From positions 1 to 39,441 of the forward strand of contig JBBQRG010000020.1 in the NCBI GenBank assembly GCA_038215095.1: a stretch of 39,441 nucleotides of DNA, given 5' to 3'. The stretch comes from DATACN01 sp038215095 (GTDB lineage: Bacteria > Actinomycetota > Thermoleophilia > Solirubrobacterales > Thermoleophilaceae). How positions within the stretch are numbered: position 1 is the first letter of the stretch; each line of letters begins with the position of its first letter. The notes beneath the pieces are model-generated. The model searched no databases and was not told the DNA's origin. It saw only the letters and a program-made list of their open reading frames with translations. Shown here piece by piece: positions 14,761-21,710 of this stretch. The position numbers were made by a program, and so were the translations under genes.

Positions 14761-15704
14761 CTGAGCTTCGTCTCGATCGAGTTCAGCACGCTCTTGCGGT
14801 TCGCGTGCCGGCGCTCGTAGTCGCGCACCTTGCGAAGCTCAGCCGGCGTGAGGTCAGTCAGCCGGCCGGTGATCTGGGCCGCGGTCAGGTCGTCGTAGCC
14901 GGTGATGGGGAAGCTCGGCCCCACTCCCGCCGCGCGCCTGACGCGGTCGGCCTGCGCAAGCACCGGGTCGCCCGCCTTGACCGCCCGCGAGCGGGCGGCA
15001 CGTGCCGCTCCCTGCACCTGCTGACGCGCCCCGCGCGCCGCCTCGGTGCTGCCACGGCGTGCGCTGGAGGTGCGATCGTCGATCTCACCGCGGCCGCGGC
15101 CCACGAGCTGCTCGAGGTCCTTCAGCACGTCGTTCGTCTGCTTGCGCCCGCGCTGGATCAGGCCGTTGGCCAGGCTCTGCGCGTCGTCCGCGGTCATGCG
15201 GCCCCGGCTGACAGCCTCGTCGAGCACCTCGTCGATGCGCTCGCGTGTGAGCATCACCAGGTCGAGCGGGCGGATCAGGTTCTTGCGCAGCGACTCCCGG
15301 AACTCGGCGACCGTCTTCGCCTCGATCCCGGCGCTGCTGGCTGCCCGGCCGGCGCTGCGCGACGTGGTCTTCGCGGTCTTGCGCGCCTTCTGTTGACGCG
15401 CGCGCGCCTGGCCGCCCTTCTTGGCGGCCGCCTTGCGCTTGGCCGCGCTGCCCGACGAGCCGGAGCTCGAACCGGAGCTCGAGCGCGAACGGCTCGACGT
15501 GCTCGCGCTGGAGCGCGACTTGCTTGCGCCCGACGACCTGCTGCTGGACCTGCCCCCCGAGGACTTGCTGGCCGACGACTTGCTGGCCGACGACTTGTTG
15601 GCCGACGACTTGCTGGCCGACGACTTGCTGCCTGAAGACTTGCTGCCCCCCGAGCGGCTGGAGCTTCCGCTCCGCTTGCTGCTCCCACCGCGCTGCTGCG
15701 CCAT
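14757..15704 (-). CDS. Ser/Lys-repeat basic protein with conserved C-terminal helical domain
   Basis: Residues 1 to about 120 of 315 are very low complexity: SKSSASKSS-type repeats, then Ala/Lys/Arg-rich sequence resembling bacterial histone-H1-like tails. Residues 125-220 form a phasin-like helical region (FRESLRKNLIRPLDLVMLTR, IDEVLDEAVSRGRMTADDAQ). The C-terminus (ITGYDDLTAAQITGRL, TPAELRKVRDYERRHANRK) is a domain shared by many actinobacterial proteins. Binding to nucleic acid through the basic tail is plausible; a polyhydroxyalkanoate-granule role is also possible. No enzyme motif is seen. Confidence 0.75.
   Translation of the reverse strand: MAQQRGGSSKRSGSSSRSGGSKSSGSKSSASKSSANKSSASKSSASKSSGGRSSSRSSGASKSRSSASTSSRSRSSSGSSSGSSGSAAKRKAAAKKGGQARARQQKARKTAKTTSRSAGRAASSAGIEAKTVAEFRESLRKNLIRPLDLVMLTRERIDEVLDEAVSRGRMTADDAQSLANGLIQRGRKQTNDVLKDLEQLVGRGRGEIDDRTSSARRGSTEAARGARQQVQGAARAARSRAVKAGDPVLAQADRVRRAAGVGPSFPITGYDDLTAAQITGRLTDLTPAELRKVRDYERRHANRKSVLNSIETKLS
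15561..15646. repeat. 15-base tandem repeat inside the Ser/Lys-repeat gene
   Basis: The unit GACTTGCTGGCCGAC recurs about five times with few changes and encodes the five-residue unit SKSSA on the minus strand. Repeat number is likely to vary between strains by slippage in steps that keep the frame. Confidence 0.8.
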
Positions 15705-15765
15705 GTGTGTGCTCCCCCTCTTTCACCGATCGAAATTCAAGCGGGCGTACGTGCCGCGGAACGGA

Positions 15766-16608
15766 CTATCTCATGCTGAACCGCGCAAGGACGGGCGCGT
15801 GGTCGGAGAGCCGGATCGCGAGGCCGTCCCGCCCGGGTAGCTCGCGCTCCTCCGGGCGCAGGCGATGCGGCCGCTCGACCGGCTCGAGGCCACGCACCAG
15901 CAGGTGGTCGATGGCGCGCGCGTCGGTCGGGGCGGCCAGGCCGTGGCGCTCGCCCAGCTCGGCGAACAGCTCCGGCACGCTGTTCGGGCGCAGGTTCAGG
16001 TCGCCGCCGAAGATCAGCGGCCGCTCGCCCGCCCATTCGACCGCCAGCTCCGCGGCGCGCTTCACCTCGGGCGCGGCCGCACGATCCCCCACGCTCGCCG
16101 TGGCGTGCAGATTCGCCACGCACAGCGACCGGCCACCCGGGCCGTCGAGCTCCGCGAACAGCATGCGCCGGCGCTCGGGCCGCAGCGCCAGGGTGATGCG
16201 CCGCACCCGTGCGATGCGCCACGGTGGCCGGGCCAGCAGCTGGTTGGAGCCACCCTCACCCGACGCGATCAGGTCGGGGTTCAGGCGCCCGGCGAGCCGG
16301 CGAGCCGCGGCGCCGCCGTTGCGCGAGGTGAGCGCCAGGGCGCCGCCGGCGCCGGCGCGCCGGACCAGCGGGTGGAGCCAGCGCGGCGGCGCCTCCTGGA
16401 GCAGGGCGAGGTCCCACTCGTGTCCCGCGATCCAGCCGCCGAACTCGTCCAGCAGGGAGCGGTTCACCTGCTCGTGGGTGGCGTTGCGCTCGCTCACGCC
16501 GAGCAGCCGCGAGCGCCATGTGCGCAGCTCGCGGTCTGGCGGGAAATCCCGCCCGTGGAACAGGTTCCAGCTCAGGACCCCGAGTACGATGCTCGCTTGA
16601 CCAGGCAC
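15766..16608 (-). CDS. Endonuclease/exonuclease/phosphatase (EEP) family hydrolase
   Basis: This 280-residue protein has the EEP metal-site segments in order: LSWNLFHG near the start, LALLQEAPP (Glu), VANLHATAS, FGGDLNLRPN (Asp and Asn), and a closing RLSDHAPVLARF with the catalytic His. The superfamily includes AP endonucleases, DNase I-like enzymes and sphingomyelinase/phosphoinositide phosphatases; the exact substrate is unclear. There is no signal peptide. The only in-frame start before the first motif is GTG 16608, so the gene overlaps the TTG start of divergent argF by 12 bases. Confidence 0.8.
   Translation of the reverse strand: MPGQASIVLGVLSWNLFHGRDFPPDRELRTWRSRLLGVSERNATHEQVNRSLLDEFGGWIAGHEWDLALLQEAPPRWLHPLVRRAGAGGALALTSRNGGAAARRLAGRLNPDLIASGEGGSNQLLARPPWRIARVRRITLALRPERRRMLFAELDGPGGRSLCVANLHATASVGDRAAAPEVKRAAELAVEWAGERPLIFGGDLNLRPNSVPELFAELGERHGLAAPTDARAIDHLLVRGLEPVERPHRLRPEERELPGRDGLAIRLSDHAPVLARFSMR
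16585..16590 (+). promoter_or_regulatory. Putative -10 element before argF TTG
   Basis: TACGAT is six bases upstream of TTG 16597, with no Shine-Dalgarno at a useful distance. It lies inside the 5' end of the divergent EEP gene, so the two genes would share sequence for promoter and coding. Confidence 0.35.
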
Positions 16609-17460
16609 TTCCTGACCGGCGAGGAGCTTACGGGTGACGAGCTGAACGCGCTCGTCGAGCGCGCGCTCGAGCTGAAGGCCGACCGCCTGGGCTCGCGCAC
16701 GCTGGAGGGCAAGAGCGTCGCGCTGGTGTTCGAGCGGCCCTCCACCCGCACGCGCGTCTCGTTCCAGGTGGGGGTGGCGGAGCTGGGCGGCAATCCCATC
16801 GTGCTGCGCGAGGGAGAGCTGCAGCTCGAGCGCGGCGAGTCGATCCGCGACACGGCCCTCGTGCTGTCGCGCTACGTCCACGCGATCGGCGTTCGCACCG
16901 GTCCCCACGCGACGCTCGAGGAGCTGGCCGAGTACGCCACGGTGCCCGTGATCAACATGCTCACCTACGAGCACCACCCCTGCCAGGCGCTGGCCGACCT
17001 GGTCACGCTGCGCGAGCTGTTCGGCCGCCTGGAGGGCGTGAAGCTGGCCTACGTGGGCGACGGCAACAACATGGCCCGCTCGCTGGTGCTGCTCGGCCGC
17101 GCGGCGGGCGTCGAGGTGGCCGTGGCCTCGCCGCCCGAGCTGGCGCTGCCCGGTGGCCCGAACGCCGAGCTGGACGATGCTGTGGCCGGGGCCGACGCCA
17201 TCTACACCGACGTCTGGGTGAGCATGGGCGACGAGCAGGACGCCCAGCGCCGGCGCGAGCTGCTGGCGCCCTACCGGATCGACGAGCGGCTGCTCGAGCG
17301 CGCAGGCAACGGTGCCGTCGCTCTGCACTGCCTGCCCGCGCACGCCGGCGAGGAGATCAGCGAGGGGGTGCTCTACGGCGAGCGCTCCGCCATCTGGGAC
17401 CAGGCCGAGAACAGGCTGCACGCCCAGAAGGCCCTGCTCGAGCTGCTCGTGTCCGGCTAG
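16597..17460 (+). CDS. argF: Ornithine carbamoyltransferase
   Basis: The 287-residue protein has the carbamoyl-phosphate motif FERPSTRTRVSF (Ser49 onward), HPCQALADL and the ornithine-side motif LHCLPAHAGEEI. This set identifies ornithine rather than aspartate carbamoyltransferase. It makes citrulline from ornithine and carbamoyl phosphate in arginine synthesis. The protein is slightly short for the family (usually near 310), mainly at the N-terminus. The TTG start reads LTRHFLTGEEL, matching the typical beginning MTRHFL, which supports TTG despite the lack of a ribosome site. No other arg gene is adjacent. Confidence 0.93.
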   Translation: MTRHFLTGEELTGDELNALVERALELKADRLGSRTLEGKSVALVFERPSTRTRVSFQVGVAELGGNPIVLREGELQLERGESIRDTALVLSRYVHAIGVRTGPHATLEELAEYATVPVINMLTYEHHPCQALADLVTLRELFGRLEGVKLAYVGDGNNMARSLVLLGRAAGVEVAVASPPELALPGGPNAELDDAVAGADAIYTDVWVSMGDEQDAQRRRELLAPYRIDERLLERAGNGAVALHCLPAHAGEEISEGVLYGERSAIWDQAENRLHAQKALLELLVSG

Positions 17461-17496
17461 CTAGTCTTGGCTCCCAATTTCCCCCAGGAGGCGCGA

Positions 17497-17910
17497 ATGA
17501 ACAGGTGGCTCGCAGTGCTCTTCTCCGCTCTCGCCCTCGGCCTGGTGGCCGCGGGCTGCGGCAGCAGCGACAACAAGAGCAGCAGTAGCGGCGGTGGCAG
17601 CAGCTCGACCAAGAAGCAGGCTCCGAGCGGCGGCGCGGCCGGGAAGACGGCCAGCGTCCAGCTGAAGAACATCGCCTTCACCCCCACCGCGGTGACGGTC
17701 GCCAAGGGCGGCACCGTGAAGTGGACGAACGAGGACTCGGTGGGCCACGATGTGACCAAGGAGAGCGGCCCGGGACCCAAGTTCAAGTCCGGAGCGGCCG
17801 GCGGCCTGCAGAAGGGCGACACCTTCCAGCAGAAGTTCACCACTGCGGGGACGGTCCACTACGTGTGCACGGTGCACCCCAACATGAAGGCCACCGTCAC
17901 GGTCAAGTAG
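17497..17910 (+). CDS. Plastocyanin-like cupredoxin lipoprotein
   Basis: This 137-residue protein has a lipoprotein signal ending LVAAGC (Cys21), then a Ser/Gly/Lys linker to about residue 50, then one cupredoxin domain. The type 1 copper ligands are His84 (GHDVT), Cys124, His127 and Met130 (HYVCTVHPNM). It should be anchored to the outer face of the membrane and carry one electron. The start has an AGGAGG at 17486-17491 with optimal spacing. It follows argF by 36 bases but is functionally unrelated; no redox partner lies beside it. A related copper cluster is found at 27.2-29.6 kb. Confidence 0.93.
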   Translation: MNRWLAVLFSALALGLVAAGCGSSDNKSSSSGGGSSSTKKQAPSGGAAGKTASVQLKNIAFTPTAVTVAKGGTVKWTNEDSVGHDVTKESGPGPKFKSGAAGGLQKGDTFQQKFTTAGTVHYVCTVHPNMKATVTVK

Positions 17911-17940
17911 CGCCAGGCTGGATCCCAGGGTTACGCGCGT

Positions 17941-17946
17941 TATGAT
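17941..17946 (+). promoter_or_regulatory. Putative -10 element of the LPFTG surface protein gene
   Basis: TATGAT lies 38 bases before ATG 17985, leaving a short leader with a GGGGGAAG ribosome site. No good -35 hexamer was seen at 16-18 bases. Confidence 0.25.
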
Positions 17947-17984
17947 GCCCGCGCCGCGTAGGACCTACAACAGGGGGAAGCCTT

Positions 17985-18614
17985 ATGAGGATGAGCATTC
18001 GTGCCGGCGCGTTGCTGGTGGGCGTCGCGATCGCCTGTGCCATCCCGGCCGTCGCGCTGGGTCAGATCGACCCCGGCCAGGTCGGCAACACGGTGACCGG
18101 CGTGACCAAGCAGGTGCCCCAGGTTCCCCAGCAGGTTCAAAAGCAGCTGCCGTCGCTGCCCTCCGCGCCTGTCGCCAAGGCGCCCAGCTCGGGCTCGAAG
18201 GGCTCGGCTCCCAAGTCGAGCGCCCCCAGCCACGCGGGGGGGTCCGGCAGCTCGCCGTCCAGCTCCACCGGTAGCTCGCCGGGGTCGGCTTCCACCGGCT
18301 CCGGCCACTCGGCCTCCGGCTCGGCGCCCGCCTCGCGCCCCAAGGTCCACGCCGCCTCGTCCGGAAAGCACGCAAGCTCCGGGAAGAACGCGGTGTCCGG
18401 CCAGACGCAGTCGGCCGCCCCCGGCAACGAGCCGAAGAAGGTCGCCAACGTCAGTGACACGGCCCGGCCCTCCACCGGAACCGAGGGCGATTCCAGGCTG
18501 CCCTTCACGGGCTACGCGCTGATCGCCGTCGCGCTGCTCGGCCTGGTCGCCCTGGTCGCGGGCTTCGGGCTGCGCGGTGCCAGCCGGTTCAGCTTCGCCC
18601 GCCGGCGCGCCTAG
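17985..18614 (+). CDS. Secreted Ser/Pro-rich surface protein with LPFTG sorting signal
   Basis: This 209-residue protein has a signal peptide (residues 1 to about 26, ending AVALGQ), a Pro/Gln-Val segment, and about 120 residues of Ser/Gly/Pro/Ala-rich linker. The C-terminal sorting signal is LPFTG at 172-176, a hydrophobic span and an RRRA tail. A sortase would cleave between Thr and Gly and link the protein to the cell wall. No folded domain is visible, so it is a stalk or spacer. Two starts are possible (17985 and 17991). Its TAG stop shares three bases with the stop of the convergent SnoaL-like gene (CTAG, 18611-18614). Confidence 0.85.
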   Translation: MRMSIRAGALLVGVAIACAIPAVALGQIDPGQVGNTVTGVTKQVPQVPQQVQKQLPSLPSAPVAKAPSSGSKGSAPKSSAPSHAGGSGSSPSSSTGSSPGSASTGSGHSASGSAPASRPKVHAASSGKHASSGKNAVSGQTQSAAPGNEPKKVANVSDTARPSTGTEGDSRLPFTGYALIAVALLGLVALVAGFGLRGASRFSFARRRA

Positions 18615-19126
18615 GGCGGCGGTGGCTTCGGCCGCCGCAGGCCGAAGCCCCGCACCAGCAGCAGGGCCGTCTCGCCGAGCCCGCCGCGAGCGGGCAGCAT
18701 GCCCAGCTGCACCGCTGCGTCGTACAGGTCGAAGAAGCCGCGCGCGCGGCGCACCAGGCCGTCGCTGAGCTCCACGTAGTGCAGGCCGTGCAAGGTCACG
18801 AAGCGGTTCGTGGCCGGCAGCAGCGTGCCGATGTCGCCGCGATGCGTGCCCACCGCGCGCCACGGCAGGCAGGCGAAGCCGTCGCGGCCGAGCGCCGGCG
18901 ATGTGGCCTCGAGCTGGAGGTCGGGCAGGGCGTTGCGCACGGCGGCGGCCAGGTCCTCGAGCGCGTCGGTGCCGTGCAGCGGCTCCACGGTCACCGGGTC
19001 CTCGTAACCCACGTCCGGCGTGCAACAGGCCTCGAAGCCGCCGGACTGCCAGGCCGCCCGCCAGCGCCCGCTGAGCTCCTCGAGGCCGGTCCGTTCGAGC
19101 TCGCCGTGCTCGAGCTCGCCGCTCAC
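18611..19126 (-). CDS. SnoaL-like (NTF2-fold) protein at the end of the thi operon
   Basis: This 171-residue protein matches the SnoaL-like polyketide-cyclase/ester-cyclase pattern: a helix with WRAAWQSGGFEA, DVGYEDPVTVEPLHGTDAL, a central strand set with CLPWRAVGTHRG, and GLHYVELSDGLVRRARGFFDLY. The fold forms a cone-shaped small-molecule pocket. GTG 19126 overlaps the thiG stop (GTGA at 19123-19126), so it is co-translated with thiamine genes. A role in thiazole or thiamine metabolism is inferred only from position. Confidence 0.75.
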   Translation of the reverse strand: MSGELEHGELERTGLEELSGRWRAAWQSGGFEACCTPDVGYEDPVTVEPLHGTDALEDLAAAVRNALPDLQLEATSPALGRDGFACLPWRAVGTHRGDIGTLLPATNRFVTLHGLHYVELSDGLVRRARGFFDLYDAAVQLGMLPARGGLGETALLLVRGFGLRRPKPPPP

Positions 19127-19896
19127 GTCAGCTCGGGCACGCCGGCTTCGGGCGAGGACGCCCGTGCCAGCAGCCGCTTGGGGATGCGCCCCGCGCGGCG
19201 GGCCTCGTAACCGGCCTCGACCGCCAGCCGCATCGCGTGCGCCATCGCGGCCGGGTCCTCGGCGCGCGACACGGCGCTGGCCAGCAGCACGCCGTCACAG
19301 CCCATCTCCATCGCCAGCGTGGCGTCGGACGCGGTGCCGATGCCGGCGTCGAGGATCACCGGCACGCCAGCGGCCTCCACGATCAAGCGCAGGTTGTAGA
19401 GGTTGTTGATGCCCATGCCGCTGCCGATCGGCGAGCCGAGCGGCATCACCGCGGCGCAGCCCGCGTCCTCGAGGCGCCGCGCCAGGACGGGGTCGTCGCT
19501 GGTGTAGGGCAGCACCGTGAATCCGTCAGCCACCAGCGTCTCGGCGGCCTCCAGCAGCTCGGCCGGATCGGGCAGCAGCGTGCGGTCGTCGCCGATCACC
19601 TCGAGCTTGACCCAGTCGGTGCCGAGCGCCTCCCGCCCAAGGCGCGCGGTCGTCACCGCGTCGCGGGCGGTGAAGCAGCCGGCCGTGTTCGGCAGCACCT
19701 CACAGCCGGCGCCCTCCAGGACCTCCAGGATCGAGCCGCGGGCGGCCGGGTCCACGCGGCGCATTGCCACGGTGGCCAGCTCCGCGCCCGAAGCGGTCAC
19801 GGCCTCGGCCATCAGCTCGAGGTTGCGAAAGCCGCCGGTGCCCATGATCAGACGCGAGTCGAAGCTGCGTCCGCCCAGCTCGAAGCCCACCGTCAT
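19123..19896 (-). CDS. thiG: Thiazole synthase ThiG
   Basis: At 257 residues this is the usual ThiG length. It has LIMGTGGFRNLELM near the start, the catalytic Lys97 in VKLEVIGD that forms an imine with deoxyxylulose phosphate, and the phosphate-binding MPLGSPIGSGMGI and ILDAGIGTASDA segments. It makes the thiazole moiety of thiamine from deoxyxylulose phosphate, dehydroglycine and ThiS-thiocarboxylate. ATG overlaps the thiS stop (ATGA). Third gene of the riboswitch-controlled operon. Confidence 0.97.
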   Translation of the reverse strand: MTVGFELGGRSFDSRLIMGTGGFRNLELMAEAVTASGAELATVAMRRVDPAARGSILEVLEGAGCEVLPNTAGCFTARDAVTTARLGREALGTDWVKLEVIGDDRTLLPDPAELLEAAETLVADGFTVLPYTSDDPVLARRLEDAGCAAVMPLGSPIGSGMGINNLYNLRLIVEAAGVPVILDAGIGTASDATLAMEMGCDGVLLASAVSRAEDPAAMAHAMRLAVEAGYEARRAGRIPKRLLARASSPEAGVPELT

Positions 19897-20102
19897 CCCC
19901 CCTGCACCGCGTGCAGCACCTCAACGCGCTGGCCCTCGCGCAGCGGCGTGCCGGACCAGTCGCCGCGGGGCACCACCTCGCCGTCCACGGCCACGGCCAC
20001 GCCGCGGCCGCCCTGGGGCGCACCGGCCTCTCGCACCGCCTCGTCCAGCGTGGCGCCGGCCGGCAGGTCGCGCGCCTCGCCGTTGATCCGCACCGCGGTC
20101 AC
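19893..20102 (-). CDS. thiS: Sulfur-carrier protein ThiS
   Basis: This 69-residue ubiquitin-fold protein begins VTAVRINGEARDLPAGATL and ends VEVLHAVQGG. The C-terminal Gly-Gly is where sulfur is carried as a thiocarboxylate for ThiG. GTG 20102 overlaps the thiO stop (GTGA at 20099-20102), and its own stop overlaps the thiG start. No ThiF adenylyltransferase is present in the window. Confidence 0.95.
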   Translation of the reverse strand: MTAVRINGEARDLPAGATLDEAVREAGAPQGGRGVAVAVDGEVVPRGDWSGTPLREGQRVEVLHAVQGG

Positions 20103-21244
20103 GCCGGCACCCGCTCGAAGCGAGCCGGCGAGAACGCACGCAGCTCCTCGGCCGGCGGCTCGCCCGCCAGCAGCGCCGCCACGGCGCGCGCGGTCACCGG
20201 CGCAAGCAGCACGCCGTTGCGGTGGTGGCCCGTCGCCCACACCAGACCGTCCACCGAGCCGGGGCCGATCACCGGCGCGTTGTCGGGCGTGCCCGGTCGC
20301 AACCTCGCGCGCGCGTGCGCGAGCTCTAGTTCTTCGACCTCGGGCACGAGCTCCCAGGCCGCCTCCAGCAGGCGATGCACACCGCCGACGGTGAGCGTGG
20401 TATCGAAGCCCTGCTCCTCCACGGTCCCGCCGAGCACGATGCGCCCGTCGCCGCGCGGCACCAGGTAGCAGCGCTGCCCGCGCACGATCCGCTCGATCGG
20501 CTCGCTCATCCCGCGGCGCACGCGCAGCTCCAGGATCTGGCCCTTCACCGGGCGCACCGGCGGGCCCTCTCCGGCAGGGTCGAGCGCCGGGCTCCAGGGG
20601 CCCGCCGCCACCACCACGCGCTCGCACCGGACGCTCGCGCCGTCCGCCAGCATCACGCCTGTCACGCGCCCGCCCGCGGTCTCGACAGCGCCCACCTCGG
20701 CGCCGCTCAGCAGCTCGCCGCCGGCGTGCTCGAAGGCCTCCGCCAGCGCCAGGTTCACCGCGTGGGGGTCGGCCTGGGCATCGGAGTGCGCCAGCACCCC
20801 GCCGGCCACCCGCGGCGCCAGCCCCGGCTCCAGGCGGCGGCACTCGCGCGGGGTCAGCCATTCGGACTCGAGGCCGAGGCGCCGCTGGAACTCGTGCAGC
20901 CGGCGCAGCTCGCCGGCGTCGTCGCTGTCGGCGGCCACCACCAGCGCGCCGGTCTCGCGAAAGCCCGTGGACTGCCCGCTGCGCTCCTCCAGCTCGGCCG
21001 CGAAAGCCGGCCAGAGCGCGCGCGAGGAAAGGCCCAGGTCGAGCAGCGCCCGTTCTCCGAACTCCGCCTCCGTGACGGGCGCCAGCATCCCGGCGGCCAC
21101 GCCCGAGGCGCCCGCGCCGGGCGCGTCGCGCTCCAGCACCAGCACCGACAGGCCGCGCTCCGCAGCGCGCCAGGCGGAGGACAGGCCGATCAGGCCGCCC
21201 CCTATGACGACCGCGTCGTAGCTCTCTCTGCGCGGCGCTTGCAT
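20099..21244 (-). CDS. thiO: Glycine oxidase ThiO
   Basis: This 381-residue FAD-dependent amine oxidase of the DAO family has YDAVVIGGGLIGLSSAW, a dinucleotide-binding motif, near residue 10, and the FAD-contact ending TPDNAPVIGPGSVDGLVWATGHHRNGVLLAP. It oxidises glycine to the dehydroglycine used by ThiG, the aerobic route. ATG 21244 is preceded by GGAGGGAG, which is also the 3' edge of a TPP riboswitch. First gene of thiO-thiS-thiG-SnoaL. Confidence 0.95.
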   Translation of the reverse strand: MQAPRRESYDAVVIGGGLIGLSSAWRAAERGLSVLVLERDAPGAGASGVAAGMLAPVTEAEFGERALLDLGLSSRALWPAFAAELEERSGQSTGFRETGALVVAADSDDAGELRRLHEFQRRLGLESEWLTPRECRRLEPGLAPRVAGGVLAHSDAQADPHAVNLALAEAFEHAGGELLSGAEVGAVETAGGRVTGVMLADGASVRCERVVVAAGPWSPALDPAGEGPPVRPVKGQILELRVRRGMSEPIERIVRGQRCYLVPRGDGRIVLGGTVEEQGFDTTLTVGGVHRLLEAAWELVPEVEELELAHARARLRPGTPDNAPVIGPGSVDGLVWATGHHRNGVLLAPVTARAVAALLAGEPPAEELRAFSPARFERVPA

Positions 21245-21248
21245 GGCT

Positions 21249-21336
21249 CTCCCTCCGCCGGCATTACCCGGATCAGGTTCCACGGTCGGCGGCGCCGCAG
21301 CCGCCCTCTCAGCCCGGTTCCTCCGAGCTCCCGTAT
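21249..21336 (-). promoter_or_regulatory. TPP riboswitch (THI element) controlling the thi operon
   Basis: Read on the minus strand it contains GGGCTGAGAG, then a GGCGGC/GCCGCC extra hairpin, then CCTGATCCGGGTAATGCC and the closing GGAGGGA, which are the conserved TPP aptamer blocks. AGCTCGG pairs with CCGGGCT (P3) and ACGG with CCGT (P2). The conserved 3' GGAGGGAG is itself the thiO ribosome site, so ligand binding would hide it: translational control. No terminator follows the aptamer. Confidence 0.95.
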
Positions 21337-21358
21337 GGCCTGTCAGATGGTACTCGGG

Positions 21359-21556
21359 CTAGTAGCGCCGGGTTGGGCGTTCGTCGTAGTCGACGTGATC
21401 GCCGTTGCGCTGGAACAGCACGAACAGCGTGATGACCAGGCCGATGATGCCGACGATCATCAAAATCAGCCCCACCGTCTGGAGCTCGATTCCCGAGATC
21501 GAAACCGTGACCGCGTAGCGCAAGATCGCGCCGAGGGCGATCAGGAATATGGACAT
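21359..21556 (-). CDS. DUF6458-type small membrane protein
   Basis: This 65-residue protein has two membrane spans: MSIFLIALGAILRYAV, then a short loop VSISGIELQTVG, then LILMIVGIIGLVITLFVLF, with a polar tail DHVDYDERPTRRY. This matches a small actinobacterial family of unknown function. ATG 21556 places the first span at the very N-terminus as in relatives. Its stop is about 22 bases before the riboswitch, so the thi promoter must lie within this gene, or the thi genes are read through from it. Confidence 0.75.
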   Translation of the reverse strand: MSIFLIALGAILRYAVTVSISGIELQTVGLILMIVGIIGLVITLFVLFQRNGDHVDYDERPTRRY

Positions 21557-21710
21557 TCCGAGCCCCACTGGGGCCAACTGTAGCCAGACGATCTGATAAC
21601 AACACTGCCCCCGCCGCTCTTGGCGCCAGGTTCGCGGCACCAACCGCAACTCGGCGGCGCGGCGCTGGTTCTAGTTGCTCACGACGCCGACCACCCGGCG
21701 GAAGGGACCC

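Noticed and set aside
15561..15646. Short direct repeats resembling a repeat array
   Set aside because: The unit is 15 bases without spacers and encodes SKSSA repeats in frame, so it is not a CRISPR array.
15766..17421. Long minus-strand frame across argF
   Set aside because: argF on the plus strand has all catalytic motifs. The antisense part is a high-GC shadow, and only 15766-16608 is the EEP gene.
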